This document shows, piece by piece, positions 1 through 10,235 of a stretch of 64,000 nt of DNA. Under the pieces are notes generated by a model that saw only the letters and a list, made by a program, of their open reading frames with translations, was not told the origin of the DNA and made no database searches. The stretch lies in the NCBI GenBank assembly GCA_905221605.1, contig CAJNDS010002077.1:338501-402500 (forward strand). Reading direction: 5' to 3'. Source of the stretch: Symbiodinium natans. Lineage: Eukaryota > Sar > Dinophyceae > Suessiales > Symbiodiniaceae. Position numbers and translations under genes: made by a program. The first letter of the stretch is position 1; each line of letters starts with the position of its first letter.

Positions 1-550
1 CCTGCATGTTGATTTCTAGTTGGAGGGTAGCTGCGGCTTGTTGCGCTTTTTCCAATGTGGTACTCGCGGGTGTGTCGTCTGCCCACCCTCCCAGAATCAG
101 AGCTGGTCGTTTGCCAGCTTCCGTTGTATCCGTGGTGGAGAGGGACGATGTTCCACTTCCAGATCCACTCCCTTGCCATCTTCCGAAGCGCCCCTCCAGT
201 AAGCTGAGCCGGGTAGAGATGGTGAGGTAGTCGTTGTTAATGGTCATCATGGTGCTTTCTTGTTTCGATTGGTTTTCCTCCAAGCGTCGTAGGGAGTCCC
301 CGTGGGCGGCATATTTGTCGGTGAGGTTGTGGAGCAACTGGAGTGTGTGTTCCAACTGAGAGGTGACGCTGTGTTCGACTTTCTCCACTCGGTCGATAGT
401 GGCTTGGACTTCGGTGCGGACTTCTCCCAGGAATTCTTGCTTGAGCTCTCTTCTCTCATCCCGGAGCTCCCCCTTGATCACCTCACGGATGGCCTCAATC
501 GTCAGCTCCCCGTCCCCCGCCAGTTTCCTTTTTGGGGTGGCTGCCTCCAT
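1..550 (-). CDS. Retroelement ORF1-like coiled-coil protein (5' part, runs off window)
   Basis: An open frame runs without a stop from an ATG at 550 to the window edge, giving 183 residues of an incomplete protein. It opens MEAATPKRKLAG, continues as a charged heptad-like coiled coil (about residues 15-110, rich in E/R/L/Q), passes a Ser/Gly linker and reaches KRPALILGGWADDTPAST, which has the look of the first strand of an RRM-like fold. This order (basic N-terminus, coiled coil, RNA-binding fold) is that of ORF1 proteins of non-LTR retroelements, which bind element RNA; that role is inferred from architecture, not from a diagnostic motif. An in-frame TGA near 662 and the fact that this is the first ATG downstream of the spliced-leader relict at 963-981 support the start. 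Codon-like composition contrasts with the telomere-like DNA beyond 1200. It could instead be an ordinary coiled-coil protein. Confidence 0.6.
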   Translation of the reverse strand, partial: MEAATPKRKLAGDGELTIEAIREVIKGELRDERRELKQEFLGEVRTEVQATIDRVEKVEHSVTSQLEHTLQLLHNLTDKYAAHGDSLRRLEENQSKQESTMMTINNDYLTISTRLSLLEGRFGRWQGSGSGSGTSSLSTTDTTEAGKRPALILGGWADDTPASTTLEKAQQAAATLQLEINMQ

Positions 551-962
551 ATTCCACCAGGAAGTTCGCTGCAATGGGCTGCTTGCCAAGACTCGATCAA
601 GTAGTAGGTCTTCTCCCTGGCGGGGAAGGCAAAGGGCTGGCTCGCACTCCCTCGGTTCTCAGGGTGTAGGCTCGCCGATATCCTTCAGGTTGGTGGTGAC
701 AGTGTCCTCCGCACGCCTCAGCGGTTCACGCGGGTGATGGAGGCCAGCTGCGGTTGCCCTGCAGGTCCAATCTCACCGTACTCCCCTAGGACAGCGTCGA
801 GCAGGTACACGCAAAGTTCAGCAAACAGGTAGATGTGGACGATCGCTGCACCGGTGCAGGGGAAGCGGAATCCCTCCCGCTGCTCTCTTTCTCACTCTCT
901 CTTGTTTTGATTTGGGTTGAGGAGGCTCGGCCGACGGGGGGTGCCTCCTTGAGCACTCGCGG
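551..962 (-). other. Putative ATG-free 5' leader of the retroelement
   Basis: On the minus strand, between the spliced-leader relict and the ORF at 550, I find no ATG in any frame over about 410 nt, as expected for an mRNA leader. A stretch at about 834-722 reads well in one frame (IVHIYLFAELCVYLL, then to a TGA) after a plausible acceptor (CACCGGTGCAG), so an exon of an unknown gene, or an ORF using a non-ATG start, is an alternative reading. Confidence 0.35.
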
Positions 963-977
963 CTTGAGCCAAAATGG

Positions 978-981
<4 letters not shown>
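963..981 (-). other. Dinoflagellate spliced-leader (DinoSL) relict
   Basis: The minus strand reads GTAGCCATTTTGGCTCAAG, identical to nucleotides 4-22 of the 22-nt dinoflagellate trans-spliced leader; the first three leader bases are replaced by GA from an adjoining (AG)n tract. No splice donor GT follows, as a leader RNA gene would require, so this is a copy of the 5' end of a trans-spliced mRNA returned to the genome by reverse transcription. It sits 413 nt upstream of the ORF1-like start in the same orientation. The identification is firm; the link to that ORF is inference. Confidence 0.85.

Positions 982-1014
<33 letters not shown>
981..1014. repeat. (CT)n microsatellite abutting the DinoSL relict
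   Basis: Seventeen CT units start exactly where the spliced-leader match ends, so the retrocopy appears to have landed in, or generated, a dinucleotide tract. Confidence 0.9.
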
Positions 1015-1017
<3 letters not shown>

Positions 1018-1199
1018 ATACATGTGTAGGTAAGTATGTTTGTTTGTTTATGGGCTGTTTCTGGATAAGAACACACATATTGCACACATATCTGCATGCA
1101 GGTTGCCTCCTCACGAAGGTTGGAGGCTCTCAACTGCACAGGCTGCATGAGGCAACTGAGCAAAGCCTGCTGGTCCAACTCCCTCAGCCATGAACCCTC

Positions 1200-1240
1200 G
1201 CAACCCTAAGCCCTAAACCCTAAATCCTAAATCCTAAACT
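1200..1240. repeat. CCCTAAA-type interstitial telomeric block
   Basis: Short run of CCCTAAA-like units, 3' of psaC exon 4. A G-strand block (GGTTTAGGGTTGAGGG and variants) follows at about 1380-1445, between psaC exons 3 and 4. Confidence 0.7.
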
Positions 1241-1302
1241 TGGAACGCCGGCGGTCGTAGGAACTCTGAATGCCCAACCACAATTCGGATTTCGAGCCGG
1301 AC

Positions 1303-2381
1303 AGTCCGTGGGGCAAGCCGTCTCACATCGCTTGCAGCCAACGCAGTCCTCCGAGTCAGGCGACGGACCACTTCGGGATTGGGGTTTAGGGTTGAGGGTT
1401 GAGGGTTTTGGGTTTTGGGTGTTGGGATTGGGGTTTGGGTTGCTTAGGGCTGTTTAGGGTATAGAGTTTCGGGTGGAAGGTTGCAACTCTTGAGTAATTG
1501 AGTAAATCGAGAGGTTGACGCCTGATAAGAACCCCAGCCCCCAAACCCTACAAACCTGAACCTTGAACCTTCAAACCAGAGCATTGCAAACCTAAAGCCC
1601 AGGCTCCGATACCCGGCGTTGCTTTGACAAAAGAGCTTTGAGTAGAGACTCCACAACTCAGGGCTGCCAGGCTGACTCGGCGCCTCAAGCTTTTGAGGTT
1701 TGGGCTCATGGGGTTTAAGATTTCGGGATCAGGGTTCAGGGTTTAGGGCTTAGGGTTCAAGAGGCCGTTCGGTTTAGTGTCGGTCAAGCCTAAACCCTGG
1801 TCCTCCACTCGCGGGGAGGAGGCGACCTGCTTGGCAGCGTTGATGGTGGCGGGCACCATCTCCTACAAGCAGAATCTGCACGAAGGCCACTCATCAGCTA
1901 ACATGTGCTTGGCCGGAGCTGATACCTCCCCAAAGCTTCTACCCCTCTGGCTTCTGAAGTTTTTGGAAGCTACGTGGCGCGTCTCCAGCACATCCGTTGG
2001 GCACGCACGCACGCAGAGCGTGCAGCCGATGCAGGTGTCCTTGGGAAGATGCAGGTTGAACCATGGAGCGTTTCGGTTTAGGGGTCGGGGGGCGTGGAAG
2101 GGTTTAGGAGTGTAGGGTCCGCGTTCAGGCTGCAATCTGGGACTGCAACATGCTTTCGGGTTCCAGGTTAAGGTTGGGTAGCTAAGGTGGCTAAAGATCC
2201 GCCATGGCACGCGGCTCCGTTCTAGGGTGTAACTTCAGGTATGGCAAAGCAAAGCCCAAGCTCTGCACCCCTAAACCCTAGACCCTAAACCCTAAACCCT
2301 AAACCCTATAGGCCCTACCCTCAGAAAGCTGCGAAAAACACTTGCTGCCAGGAGGCATAGATCTTCACCGCATGCGAGCGC
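1303..2381 (-). CDS. psaC: Photosystem I iron-sulfur subunit PsaC, four exons, 3' end missing
   Basis: PsaC binds the two 4Fe-4S clusters FA and FB on the stromal side of photosystem I and passes electrons to ferredoxin. Exons read on the minus strand: 2381-2357 (SHAVKIY), 2039-1986 (DTCIGCTLCVRACPTDVL), 1862-1803 (EMVPATINAAKQVASSPRVE) and 1348-1303 (DCVGCKRCETACPTD plus one base). Joined, they match the family without gaps from the second residue to the second CxxCxxCxxxCP cluster; all eight cluster cysteines are present. Donors are GC, GA, GA and GT, all acceptors AG; GC and GA donors are typical of dinoflagellates. The usual first Met is replaced by an upstream exon junction (acceptor TTCAG), consistent with a transit presequence whose exon I could not find. 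The last ~17 residues (FLS-RVYL onward) are not seen before the retroelement at 1-981, so the final exon is beyond the window or the gene is broken. Telomere-like repeats lie within the introns. Confidence 0.85.
2266..2310. repeat. CCCTAAA block inside psaC intron 1
   Basis: Five to six CCCTAAA units lie between the exon ending at 2357 and the one starting at 2039, so telomere-type repeat is carried in the intron of an expressed-type gene. Confidence 0.8.
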
Positions 2382-2384
2382 CTG

Positions 2385-2718
2385 AACCCCCACCCAAATC
2401 AAGAGGAGGACTCAACTCTGGGGCCCGAGGCCCCTAAACCCTAAACTCCCTAAACCCTTAGCCCTAAACCCTAAAACATGAACCCTGAGCCCCAAACCCT
2501 CTACGAGTATCAACTCGGGCGGCTTTTCGAACCAGTCTCGGATTCTCCGTCCCTCTTTTCGGGGATTTGGGTTTGAGGGGTCATTTGGGGCGCAGTTAAA
2601 CGCAGCGCAGGGTCATAATCCCGGAGAGCCCAACAGCATTAAGGAACATACCTTCTGTAGCCTACGGTGCATGAACTCCCGTCATCCAAACCCAAATCCT
2701 CGAAAAGACCCTCTACGA
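2385..2718. other. Repeat-strewn DNA upstream of psaC exon 1
   Basis: Contains CCCTAAA fragments (2430-2480). A short segment on the minus strand near 2690-2645 ends in a good GT donor (AGAAG then GTATGT) and could be an upstream exon, but no frame is convincing. Confidence 0.3.
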
Positions 2719-2975
2719 GCCCTAAACCCCCAAACCCTAAAACCCTGCTAAACCCTGCAAAACCCTAAACCCAAAACCCTAACACCCTAAAACTCTAAAC
2801 CCCAAACCCCTAAACCCCTAAACCCCTAAGCCCCTAAACCCTAAACCCCTAAGCCCCCTAAGCCCCCAAACCCCCCAAACTCCACAAACCCCCAAACCCC
2901 CAAACCCCCAAACCCCCAAATCCCCAAACCCCCAAACCCCCAAACCCCCAAACCCCCAAACCCCCAAACCCCCAA
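2719..2975. repeat. CCCTAAA grading into CCCCAAA tandem array
   Basis: Begins as CCCTAAA and CCCCTAAA units and becomes a regular 8-bp AAACCCCC array from about 2865 to 2972. The array is the complement of TTTGGGGG and looks like a locally amplified telomere-repeat variant. Confidence 0.85.
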
Positions 2976-3079
2976 ACCCCCTCCCTGAAACGTAAGGAAG
3001 GGGACCTGGCGGCTTTGGCGGCCCGCGCCGCGGCCGCGGCGCCGGCCGCACCCAGGGCGCCGAGCCTGGTTTTCAGGGC

Positions 3080-3361
3080 CTAGGGTTTAGGGTTTAGGGG
3101 TTTAGGGGTTTAGGGTTTAGGGTTTAGGGTTTAGGGTTTAGGGTCTAGGGTCCAGGGTTTAGGGTTTAGGCTTTAGGGTTTAGGGTGGGTTTAGGGTTTA
3201 GGGTTTAGGGTTTAGGGTTTAGGGTTTAGGGTTTAGGGTTTAGGGTTTAGGGTTTAGGGTTTAGGGTTTAGGGTTTAGGGTTTAGGGTTTAGGGTTTAGG
3301 GTTTAGGGTTTAGGGTTTAGGGTTTAGGGTTTAGGGTTTAGGGTTTAGGGTTTAGGGTTTT
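3080..3361. repeat. Long interstitial TTTAGGG array
   Basis: About 280 bp of TTTAGGG, degenerate in the first 100 bp (TTTAGGGG, TCTAGGG) and perfect for some 24 units from about 3188 to 3358. It faces the opposite way to the CCCTAAA/CCCCAAA block just to its left. Unique sequence follows at once, so it is interstitial, not a chromosome end. Confidence 0.95.
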
Positions 3362-3490
3362 TACGAACTAGGCGTTCTTCATCACCTCCTTTTTTCGATC
3401 TTCCCCGCATCCCTCCCTACCTCTCTCTCCTTGTTATTCTATTCTTACTAATTTTCTTATGTTTCTTCTTATTATTCTTCTTCTGCTTCT

Positions 3491-3522
<32 letters not shown>

Positions 3523-3597
3523 TCTACGCATATTTTCTGCTTTTCTGCACAGCGCGAGTGTGGCGATCGGGACCAGCAGACAGCGTCCCTTTCGCTA

Positions 3598-3760
3598 TGC
3601 AGATTACGAGTACATCTGCGTCCTCCCTTCTTGGGCCGGAGCGAGCCCACCTGGTGTTAGCCATTTCAACTCGCACTGCGGATATCAGCGATATTGCGAA
3701 GGCGCTCTGGGAAGCGTCGTTTATCGAGGAGCTCCTGGCATTGAGCACCAACGACAAGTC
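3598..3760 (+). CDS. Candidate exon, unknown protein
   Basis: One frame reads MQITSTSASSLLG, then AHLVLAISTRTADISDIAKA and LWEASFIEELLALSTNDK, with normal amino-acid mixture, and ends exactly at a consensus GTGAGT donor at 3761. The other strand is also open here (a 132-codon frame), so strand is not fully settled. No family recognised; no partner exon found with confidence. Confidence 0.4.
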
Positions 3761-3769
3761 GTGAGTGCT

Positions 3770-5590
3770 GGAGTACAAAAAAGGCCGCACGAATTTGCGA
3801 GAAATGGCCCCAACTGGATTAGTAGCTTGCATATCGCAAGCGGCTATCACATGGATGCACTTTCTCGTTCCACGGATGCCGTGCCTCACTTGCACTAGGC
3901 TCCAAGTCAACCGTGTGCACAAAGAGCGACCCTCTCAACACATGCGCAAGAAAGGCGTACGAACCGCTCAGGATGCCCGGGTAGCCCTCCAAGTAGACCC
4001 CAAAGGTCGCATTGATGGAATCACTACTCCCCCTTCACGGTTCAATCTCGCACCCCCCCCAGCCCTCCCCCCTCCCCCCCCCTCCCCCCCCCCTCCCCCC
4101 CCCCCGCCCCGCCCCCCCCCCACCCCGCCCCCGGTTTTGGTGACACTATCATGATCAGTGCACATCTCTGAATCTCTGAGGCGTCGGTCCGTTTCCCTGC
4201 CATCGTCTTGAGTTTACCAGGTTAAGGGGCTTCGCAGGCCTTCTGCAGGGTTCCGGCAGAGAGCTGAACCCTAGAAAAGCCCCGGAGCCTTGGCAGGCTG
4301 AGAGCCTCTCAAGAACATGCACAGGAAAGGCTTCCAAAGCCAGTCCCATAACCTTAGATCACTTAGATCCCAAAGCCTTAAAGACCCTAAGCCGGTGTAG
4401 CCTGAAGCAAGCATCTACACTGAGCCCACCGGGGGCCCGGCGCCAGGGTGAGGCCGGTGTTCCCGGTCAGCAGCGACTGCTCCGTGGGCATGGCAGATGC
4501 CTAGCGCAGGGCTTCAAGGGGCTCAGGGCTTCGAAGTTTCGGGCGGGCTATTGTGCATCCTCGCCTCCTCTATAACGAGCATTGACAGAACGAAGCGGAA
4601 GGGGCAGGTTGGACATGAAACTACAAGCAAGAAGCAACACGCGCAGGAGCAAAGCAACTCAGGCAAGCACCCCTTCATGGCTGCTCTTCCGGAATCTATG
4701 CAAGACCGCGCGCCTATGCAAGACCGCGCGCCGCAAAGCCTAAACCCCCCTAAGCCACGAACCCTGCCCTTCAACCCCCTCAACCCTCAACCGCCTGCCT
4801 CGGCAGCCGCCATGCTTCGGGGGGCTGAAGCCGCCCGCAGCGACGGGGCGGCAAAGGCCAAGGCGCCGGCCAGGACCAGGGCGATGGCGCCTTTTTGCTG
4901 ACGGAGACCAGGAAAAAGGCAATGATAAAACGAATGGCCTCATGGTCAAATAATCATGATACCAGTCCTAACAGTGAGCTTCAGAGTAGCCTCAGGCCTT
5001 GTTCTGAAGCGAAGACTGAACAAACAATCTGAGCACCACTGTACAGTGCGAATACTCAGAAGGCGAGCAGTCATCATGATCGCAGAAGTAATGGCAACTG
5101 ATCGGAATGATGCCTCGTTCCTACACCCTTCCGAGTCTCAACTCTATACTCTATACCCTCACGAAGCCCCAAGATCGCAGGTCACAAATCTACGGGCAAC
5201 GGTCGCAAGACGCAAACCTACCCTGAAGCCTCCCCGGTAACTTAAGCCTTCGTGGAGGGGGGCTATGTTGCGGCCGAAGCTCCTGCCGCAGAAGCTGCCA
5301 CTTTCCTGCCGAGCCGTCCGAGTTTCAGTTGTTTTGCTTAAGCGTCTGTGTGCATTGGCGCCTTCTTCGAGTAACCAGCCTCAACTATGTGACTGGAAAG
5401 CTGGGAGTAGCATTCAGTGTTGTTCACGCTGCACTGCGTAGGCTTCGGTGCAAAAAGCGGAGGAGAATCTGCTGCCGGCCATACCACGATACGCCTCAAT
5501 CGTAGACCAGAAGTCCGTCACAAGCGTGGCTTCTTAGGCCATAAGCGGTACTTTGCATCAGGCTTGACGGGGGGGGGGGGGGGCTTCGGG
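3770..5590. other. No convincing gene; poly-C and simple tracts
   Basis: Holds a C-rich low-complexity tract (about 4053-4135) and a short direct repeat at 4697-4730 (CTATGCAAGACCGCGCGC twice). Several frames are open, but none combines protein-like composition with splice sites. Confidence 0.4.
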
Positions 5591-5747
5591 CAATACTATG
5601 CTGACTTAGTCGCAAGGTACCATGTTAATCAGGTTCATCCCTGATTGTATGGAGCATCGAGTCGATCAAGTGCTTGGAGAGGCACTACTTGTGCTAACGA
5701 GAAGTCCCCACGACCTTGATGTGTCCGGGCCGTTGGAGATGGAGGGA

Positions 5748-5901
5748 TCCGAAGGCAAGAGCGCTGGAAGGATCTGCAAGAAAGAGCACTGGCCAATCTG
5801 GTAGCAGCCACCAACCCGTACCACGTCCGAGACGCTCCAAACCTTGCCAGGTACCGGCGCGAACGATTGCGTCGGGAAGGGCCTTTGGAGCTGGAGAGGT
5901 A
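5748..5901 (+). CDS. Candidate exon, basic helical protein
   Basis: The frame beginning GGATCCGAAGG reads IRRQERWKDLQERALANL, then VAATNPYHVRDAPNLARYRR and ERLRREGPLELERYQ, a convincing amphipathic, Arg/Glu-rich sequence without low complexity. It closes at CAAG followed by GATGAC, a possible GA donor, and a strong acceptor (TCTGCCTTCCTTGCAG) follows at 5946. The next exon (5947 onward) is open in two frames to about 6120, and I cannot choose between them. Upstream, 5600-5740 reads HRVDQVLGEALLVLTRSP in another frame and may be the preceding exon. Family not recognised. Confidence 0.45.
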
Positions 5902-6234
5902 TCAAGGATGACATGCTGACTTGCACTCATGTCTGCCTTCCTTGCAGATTTCCTTTGCTCGGAAGGTGCAGGAGGCTTGACCAATGTCCTGCCCAGGTCG
6001 GCTTCGTCAAGGTTGAGGGTGCATCGGGTCTACCACAGTGCGCGGGCGATCGCACCGAGACGGCCTGCCGCATTGCGCTTGATGGTGGAAGCAACTGCTG
6101 GAATCGCGATACACAGCGACACTCACTCACTCACCTTAGGGTATTTGAATGGGCTCAACCCGAGAAATTGGCTCAGGCCCTCGAAGGCCCGCAACCCAAG
6201 AAGCAGGCAAGCCCGCAAGCCCTGGCATGCATGT

Positions 6235-6352
6235 TGGGGTTCAGGGTTTAGGGTTTAGGGTTTAGGGTTTAGGATTTAGGGTTTAGGGTTTAGGGTTTAG
6301 GGTTTAGGGTTTAGGGTTTAGGGTTTAGGGTTTAGGGTTTAGGGTTTAGGGT
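6235..6352. repeat. Interstitial TTTAGGG array
   Basis: About sixteen TTTAGGG units with one TTTAGGA variant, ending at GGGTATCAGG. Confidence 0.95.
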
Positions 6353-6549
6353 ATCAGGCTTGCACATGTCCAAAAAGGCCCATTGCACCGGAGGCCTGCA
6401 GAGAAATGAACGCAAAGGCCTCAGCCCTACTGGCCCTGATACCCTACACCCGAAACCCTAAACTTCACTTGAAAGTTCACGGGTACTGCTTTTTATGTAG
6501 GCGGAGACCCCACTTATAACCGCTTAGAGCTACAGTTATCCTGCTTCAA

Positions 6550-6775
6550 ACTACAGTATACCGCGGGCTACAACCCCAAACCCTCAACCCGAAACCCCAA
6601 ACCCTAAACCCTAAAACCCTGAACCCTGAACCCTAAAACCCTGAATCCTGAACGCTAAAACCCTGAACCCTGAACCCTAAAACCCCAAACCCTAAACCCT
6701 AAATCCCTGAGCCCTGAACCCTAAAACCCTGACGCTAAACCCTACACCTAAATCCTGAACCTTAAACCCAGTCCT
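6550..6775. repeat. CCCTAAA/CCCTGAA mixed array with higher-order unit
   Basis: CCCTAAA alternates with CCCTGAA so that a unit close to ACCCTGAACCCTAAA recurs, a higher-order arrangement inside degenerate telomere-type repeat. Confidence 0.8.
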
Positions 6776-6879
6776 TGGAGCCATTTGGTCGATCTTCTTC
6801 TTTGAAGGAGTGGATGCAGCGTGGGGCAGGGGACCAGAGCCAGGCTGTTGGGCCCCAAGAGTCGCCACGGCGTGGGGGT

Positions 6880-7060
6880 TTGGGGGTTTGGGGGTTTAGG
6901 GTTTTCTGGGTTTAGGGGTTTAGGGGTTTAGGGTTTTAGGGTTTAGGGTTAAGGGTTTAGGGTTTGGGGTTTGGGGTTTAGGGTTTGGGGCTTTGTAGGC
7001 GTTTCGAGGGTTTAGGGGCTTGAGGGTTGAGGGTTTTGGGCGTTTTGGGCTTAGGATGTG
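6880..7060. repeat. Degenerate TTTAGGG/TTTGGGG tract
   Basis: G-strand telomere-like words (TTTGGGGG, TTTAGGGG, TTTAGGG, TTGAGGG) fill the tract; orientation is opposite to the 6550-6775 block. Confidence 0.8.
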
Positions 7061-7460
7061 GGGACAAGGTTTGAACCCTACCCCCTCTTTGCAATAGTGC
7101 TTTTACTCATTGATCTCTACCGGTGTTAGGTCCCAACTAAGCGTCGCGGATTGGGGCTTGTGGGCCGCGTCCTTGGCTGGGGTTTAGGGGGGTCAAGTTG
7201 TTGAGGGTTGAGGGCCTTGGTCAATGCCAACCCAGAACACTGAATCCACGTAGACTGAAAGAAGAGGATCCTCCAAAGGTCATCAGGGAGTTAGGGGGAC
7301 CCAAAGAGCAGACTTGCAAGTTCGGGGCCTGAAATTAAAGGTTTCGGGTTGCGGGCATTGGGCTCGGATTTCGTCCAGAGGCCCCTGCCCATGTCACGGA
7401 GCTCTTTGTAAAGGAACTTGTACGCCTCCGCCAGGCAACAAGCTCGGACTGCAAGGTTTT

Positions 7461-7489
7461 AGTAGGGTTTAGGGTTTAGGGTTTAGGGT

Positions 7490-7528
<39 letters not shown>

Positions 7529-7592
7529 GGATGAGGGTTGAGGGTTGAGGGTTGAGGGTTTAGGGTTTAGGGTTTAGTTTAGGGTTTGGGGT
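7461..7592. repeat. TTTAGGG array with internal TTGAGGG homogenised block
   Basis: Four TTTAGGG units, then eleven TTGAGGG/ATGAGGG units (about 7487-7558), then TTTAGGG again. The variant is confined to a contiguous run, indicating local amplification. Confidence 0.9.
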
Positions 7593-7599
7593 TTTGGGT

Positions 7600-9940
7600 T
7601 TTGTGTTTGGTTGCATTTTACCCAGCAATTCATGCCGCGCCTCTAGACGCCGCACTGAGCTCTCCAGCATGCTTCCCACAGGCATGGCAGAAAAGATCCT
7701 TCACCCCCCAAGGAACCCCTAAACCTCCTTAAGCCCCTAAGACCCCCGGAGCACGAAAGCCCCTGCTTGAAGGTTGAGGACGGGGTTAGATAAGGGGCAG
7801 GTCTTCTCTCAGGAAGGTTCAGGGCTTTTTAAAGACGCACGTCGAACTCACTCCCCCCCCTCCCCCGCCCATGGCCTTGTCGCCCGCCTCTTGCCAGCAG
7901 GCATATCGGCCCTCATAGCGAAGGAAGTGCAAGGCGGAGCACCATTAAGGAATACTCTTCGAGATTCTTCCCACCCCTACACTAGATGTTTCGGACCTCT
8001 TGGCCTCCCTAAGCTGGACAGGCTGAAGCTTGAAAAGGTTAGACCCCAAACCCTAAACCCTAAACGGCCCTAAACCCTAAACCCTAAACCCTAAACCCGA
8101 AACCCTAAACCCTAAACCCGAACTCGAGTTTTGAGGGTTTGGGGCACAGGGGCATGGGACGCTGAACCCTGGACCCTGGGAGTGTGCGTTCAGAACTTCG
8201 CTGAGGGTTCAGAGTTTGGAAATTAGGATTTAAGGCTACAGGACTTTAAGGTTAGGGGCTTGGCTTCAAGCTCTTTACGTGTCTAAAACCCAAAGTTCAG
8301 GGTTTAGGGGCGTAAGTAGGGGTTACGAAGCCCAAGCAAGGGTCTGTCCAGCGTCGAGCTTCGGAGTCCGGGGCTGGGGTTCAGGGTTCAGGGGTTAGTT
8401 GGCTTGTAGTCCCGGATTCAGGGCCTTGGAGGCTTGGGGATTCAGGCTTCAAGCCACAGCCAGGCCCGGGGCAGTGAGCAGCTCCAGGAGAACGACGCCA
8501 AAAGAGAACACCTCCCAGGGCCGTGGCTTTGGGGTTTAGGGCTTGGGGTTGAGGGTGTCACCGCCAAAACCCAAAAACTGCGAACCCGGCTCTCTGGGCA
8601 ATAGGAGTGCAGGGTAGTATATGTGAGGGCCCACGGGTCTGGGCTAGGGTTAAGGTTTGAGGGCCGAACATCCTTAAGTCTTTGGCGTTTGTCAGGAGTC
8701 AGGTTCAGGGTTTTAAGGGCCTAGGGGTAGGGGTTTGAAGGGGATTATGGCTCAGGGTCTGGGGGAAGGGGATTATGGCTCGACGGGCTCCGGGTGGGTT
8801 TTCGATTGTGCCCACATTCCATCATCTTGTCTTTAGCTTTCCTCAAAAACAAGGGTTAGGGTTAGGGTCTACCGAGTGGTATCTGAACCCTCAGCGACAA
8901 ACTCTCACCCGGAACCGGAGCCGAACCTCGAAATTGCTGCCAAGCAGGTTGTGCAAAGTGGAGCAACTCCGAATGCTCCCAGCTGCGACTGCAAACCGCA
9001 CTTTTTTTGTCAGATGATCCGACTCCGGCATTTGAAGTGCTTAGCTTCAGGCCTTCATTAAACGCAACACCCTCGGCGGGAACCCTTGTCACCAAGCAAA
9101 GACCAATACCTTGAGCCCGGGTTGTGGGGGTGAAAGGCTTCAAGACCGGAAACTTAAAGCCACCGACCGACCGCTAGGTGCCTTTTCTTCGCTCACCGGA
9201 ACTTCAAAATGAGAGGCTCGATGCGGTCGGATAGCTGTTTGAAGATACTTCCGCACAATCCCAAGTCACTACAGCTCCCAAACCGCACCTTCTTCTTGTG
9301 GAGACTGTTGAACAGGACTGCTGGCAACCCAAGGCAAGGCCCCAAACCCTAGAAACCCTGGCTTCGAATACGAATATTTGTTCAGCATTGGGTCCTCTTG
9401 GCTTAGTTGGCTTAGTGTTGCACCTCAAGATATCTGAACACCGAGGGCCAATCGCGAATGCGACACCACCACTGGAGGGTGATGCGTGAACCTAGTTGCT
9501 TCGATGGCACTTATCGTCAGGCCTTGGGGTTTAGGACTTCTTTAAAGGGGCTTCAGGTGCAGGTGTCGGGTATATAACATGGCTACACGAGCTCACACCC
9601 ATGACATTGTGAGAATACCCGGGCCATCGAAACATCATGGCGAAAGACGCGCCCTTTTAAGCACGAAGAACTCTTCTGGGTTTTGACGGCGGCACTGCTT
9701 CTGACCTACTTACTTCGGTGCAACCGGAAACCGAGGCGGCTCTGAACTAGCAGTGAGGAAGGACTCATCACATCCCCACAGAACACCCACGCCACTGTTT
9801 CTTGTAAACCGCCATTTGGCCATAGTCCTCAATAGCATCTTATACACTCCTTAGCAACCTGTACGTATCAGGCACCTTGTTCTGTAAACCCAAAAACTAG
9901 GCACGCTTCGGCTGAGCCTAGAACTGCAGAGTTGGGATGG
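7600..9940. other. Repeat-degenerate DNA without a firm gene
   Basis: Contains a CCCTAAA block at 8040-8115 and many isolated telomere-like words. A minus-strand segment near 7955-7865 reads ALHFLRYEGRYACWQEAGDK in one frame but has no clear acceptor. Nothing is called. Confidence 0.35.
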
Positions 9941-9944
9941 TCGT

Positions 9945-10235
9945 GCTTTGAAAATTTCGCGGCACGCTTCGTAGGACCCCCCGAAGGAGCCACCCAGTCT
10001 AGGGTCTACTAACGGGCTATAGGGCTGTTTTGAGAGGGGAGCTTAGGTGCTTTGGGGTATGGAGTTCTTCAGTTCTTCAGGTCTAGTGCGGGGTTCGGCT
10101 GGTTCTCAGCCCCTACGAAGGCGGTTCCGCTTCTTCGCAGCACGGAAATATACATGATTCGACCATGCCTTGGCACCGCCATAGCAGCTTTGTACAGTCA
10201 TAGGGGCCTGCCGCCGCCACCAATTTCGCCGGTGA
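9945..10235 (-). other. Possible minus-strand coding islands
   Basis: Near 10010-9945 one frame reads GGSFGGSYEACREIFKARPS; near 10235-10128 two minus frames read plausibly (one MTVQSCYGGAKAWSNHVYF), and a plus frame is also open to 10252. Signals conflict, so no exon is drawn. Confidence 0.2.

Noticed and set aside
722-834. SIVHIYLFAE as the missing last exon of PsaC
   Set aside because: The phase fits and IYLFAE vaguely resembles VYLWHE, but the following residues do not match the PsaC C-terminus and the region lies inside the retroelement leader.
3080-3361. True chromosome end (telomere)
   Set aside because: The array is internal, followed by unique sequence, and blocks of the opposite orientation lie on its left.
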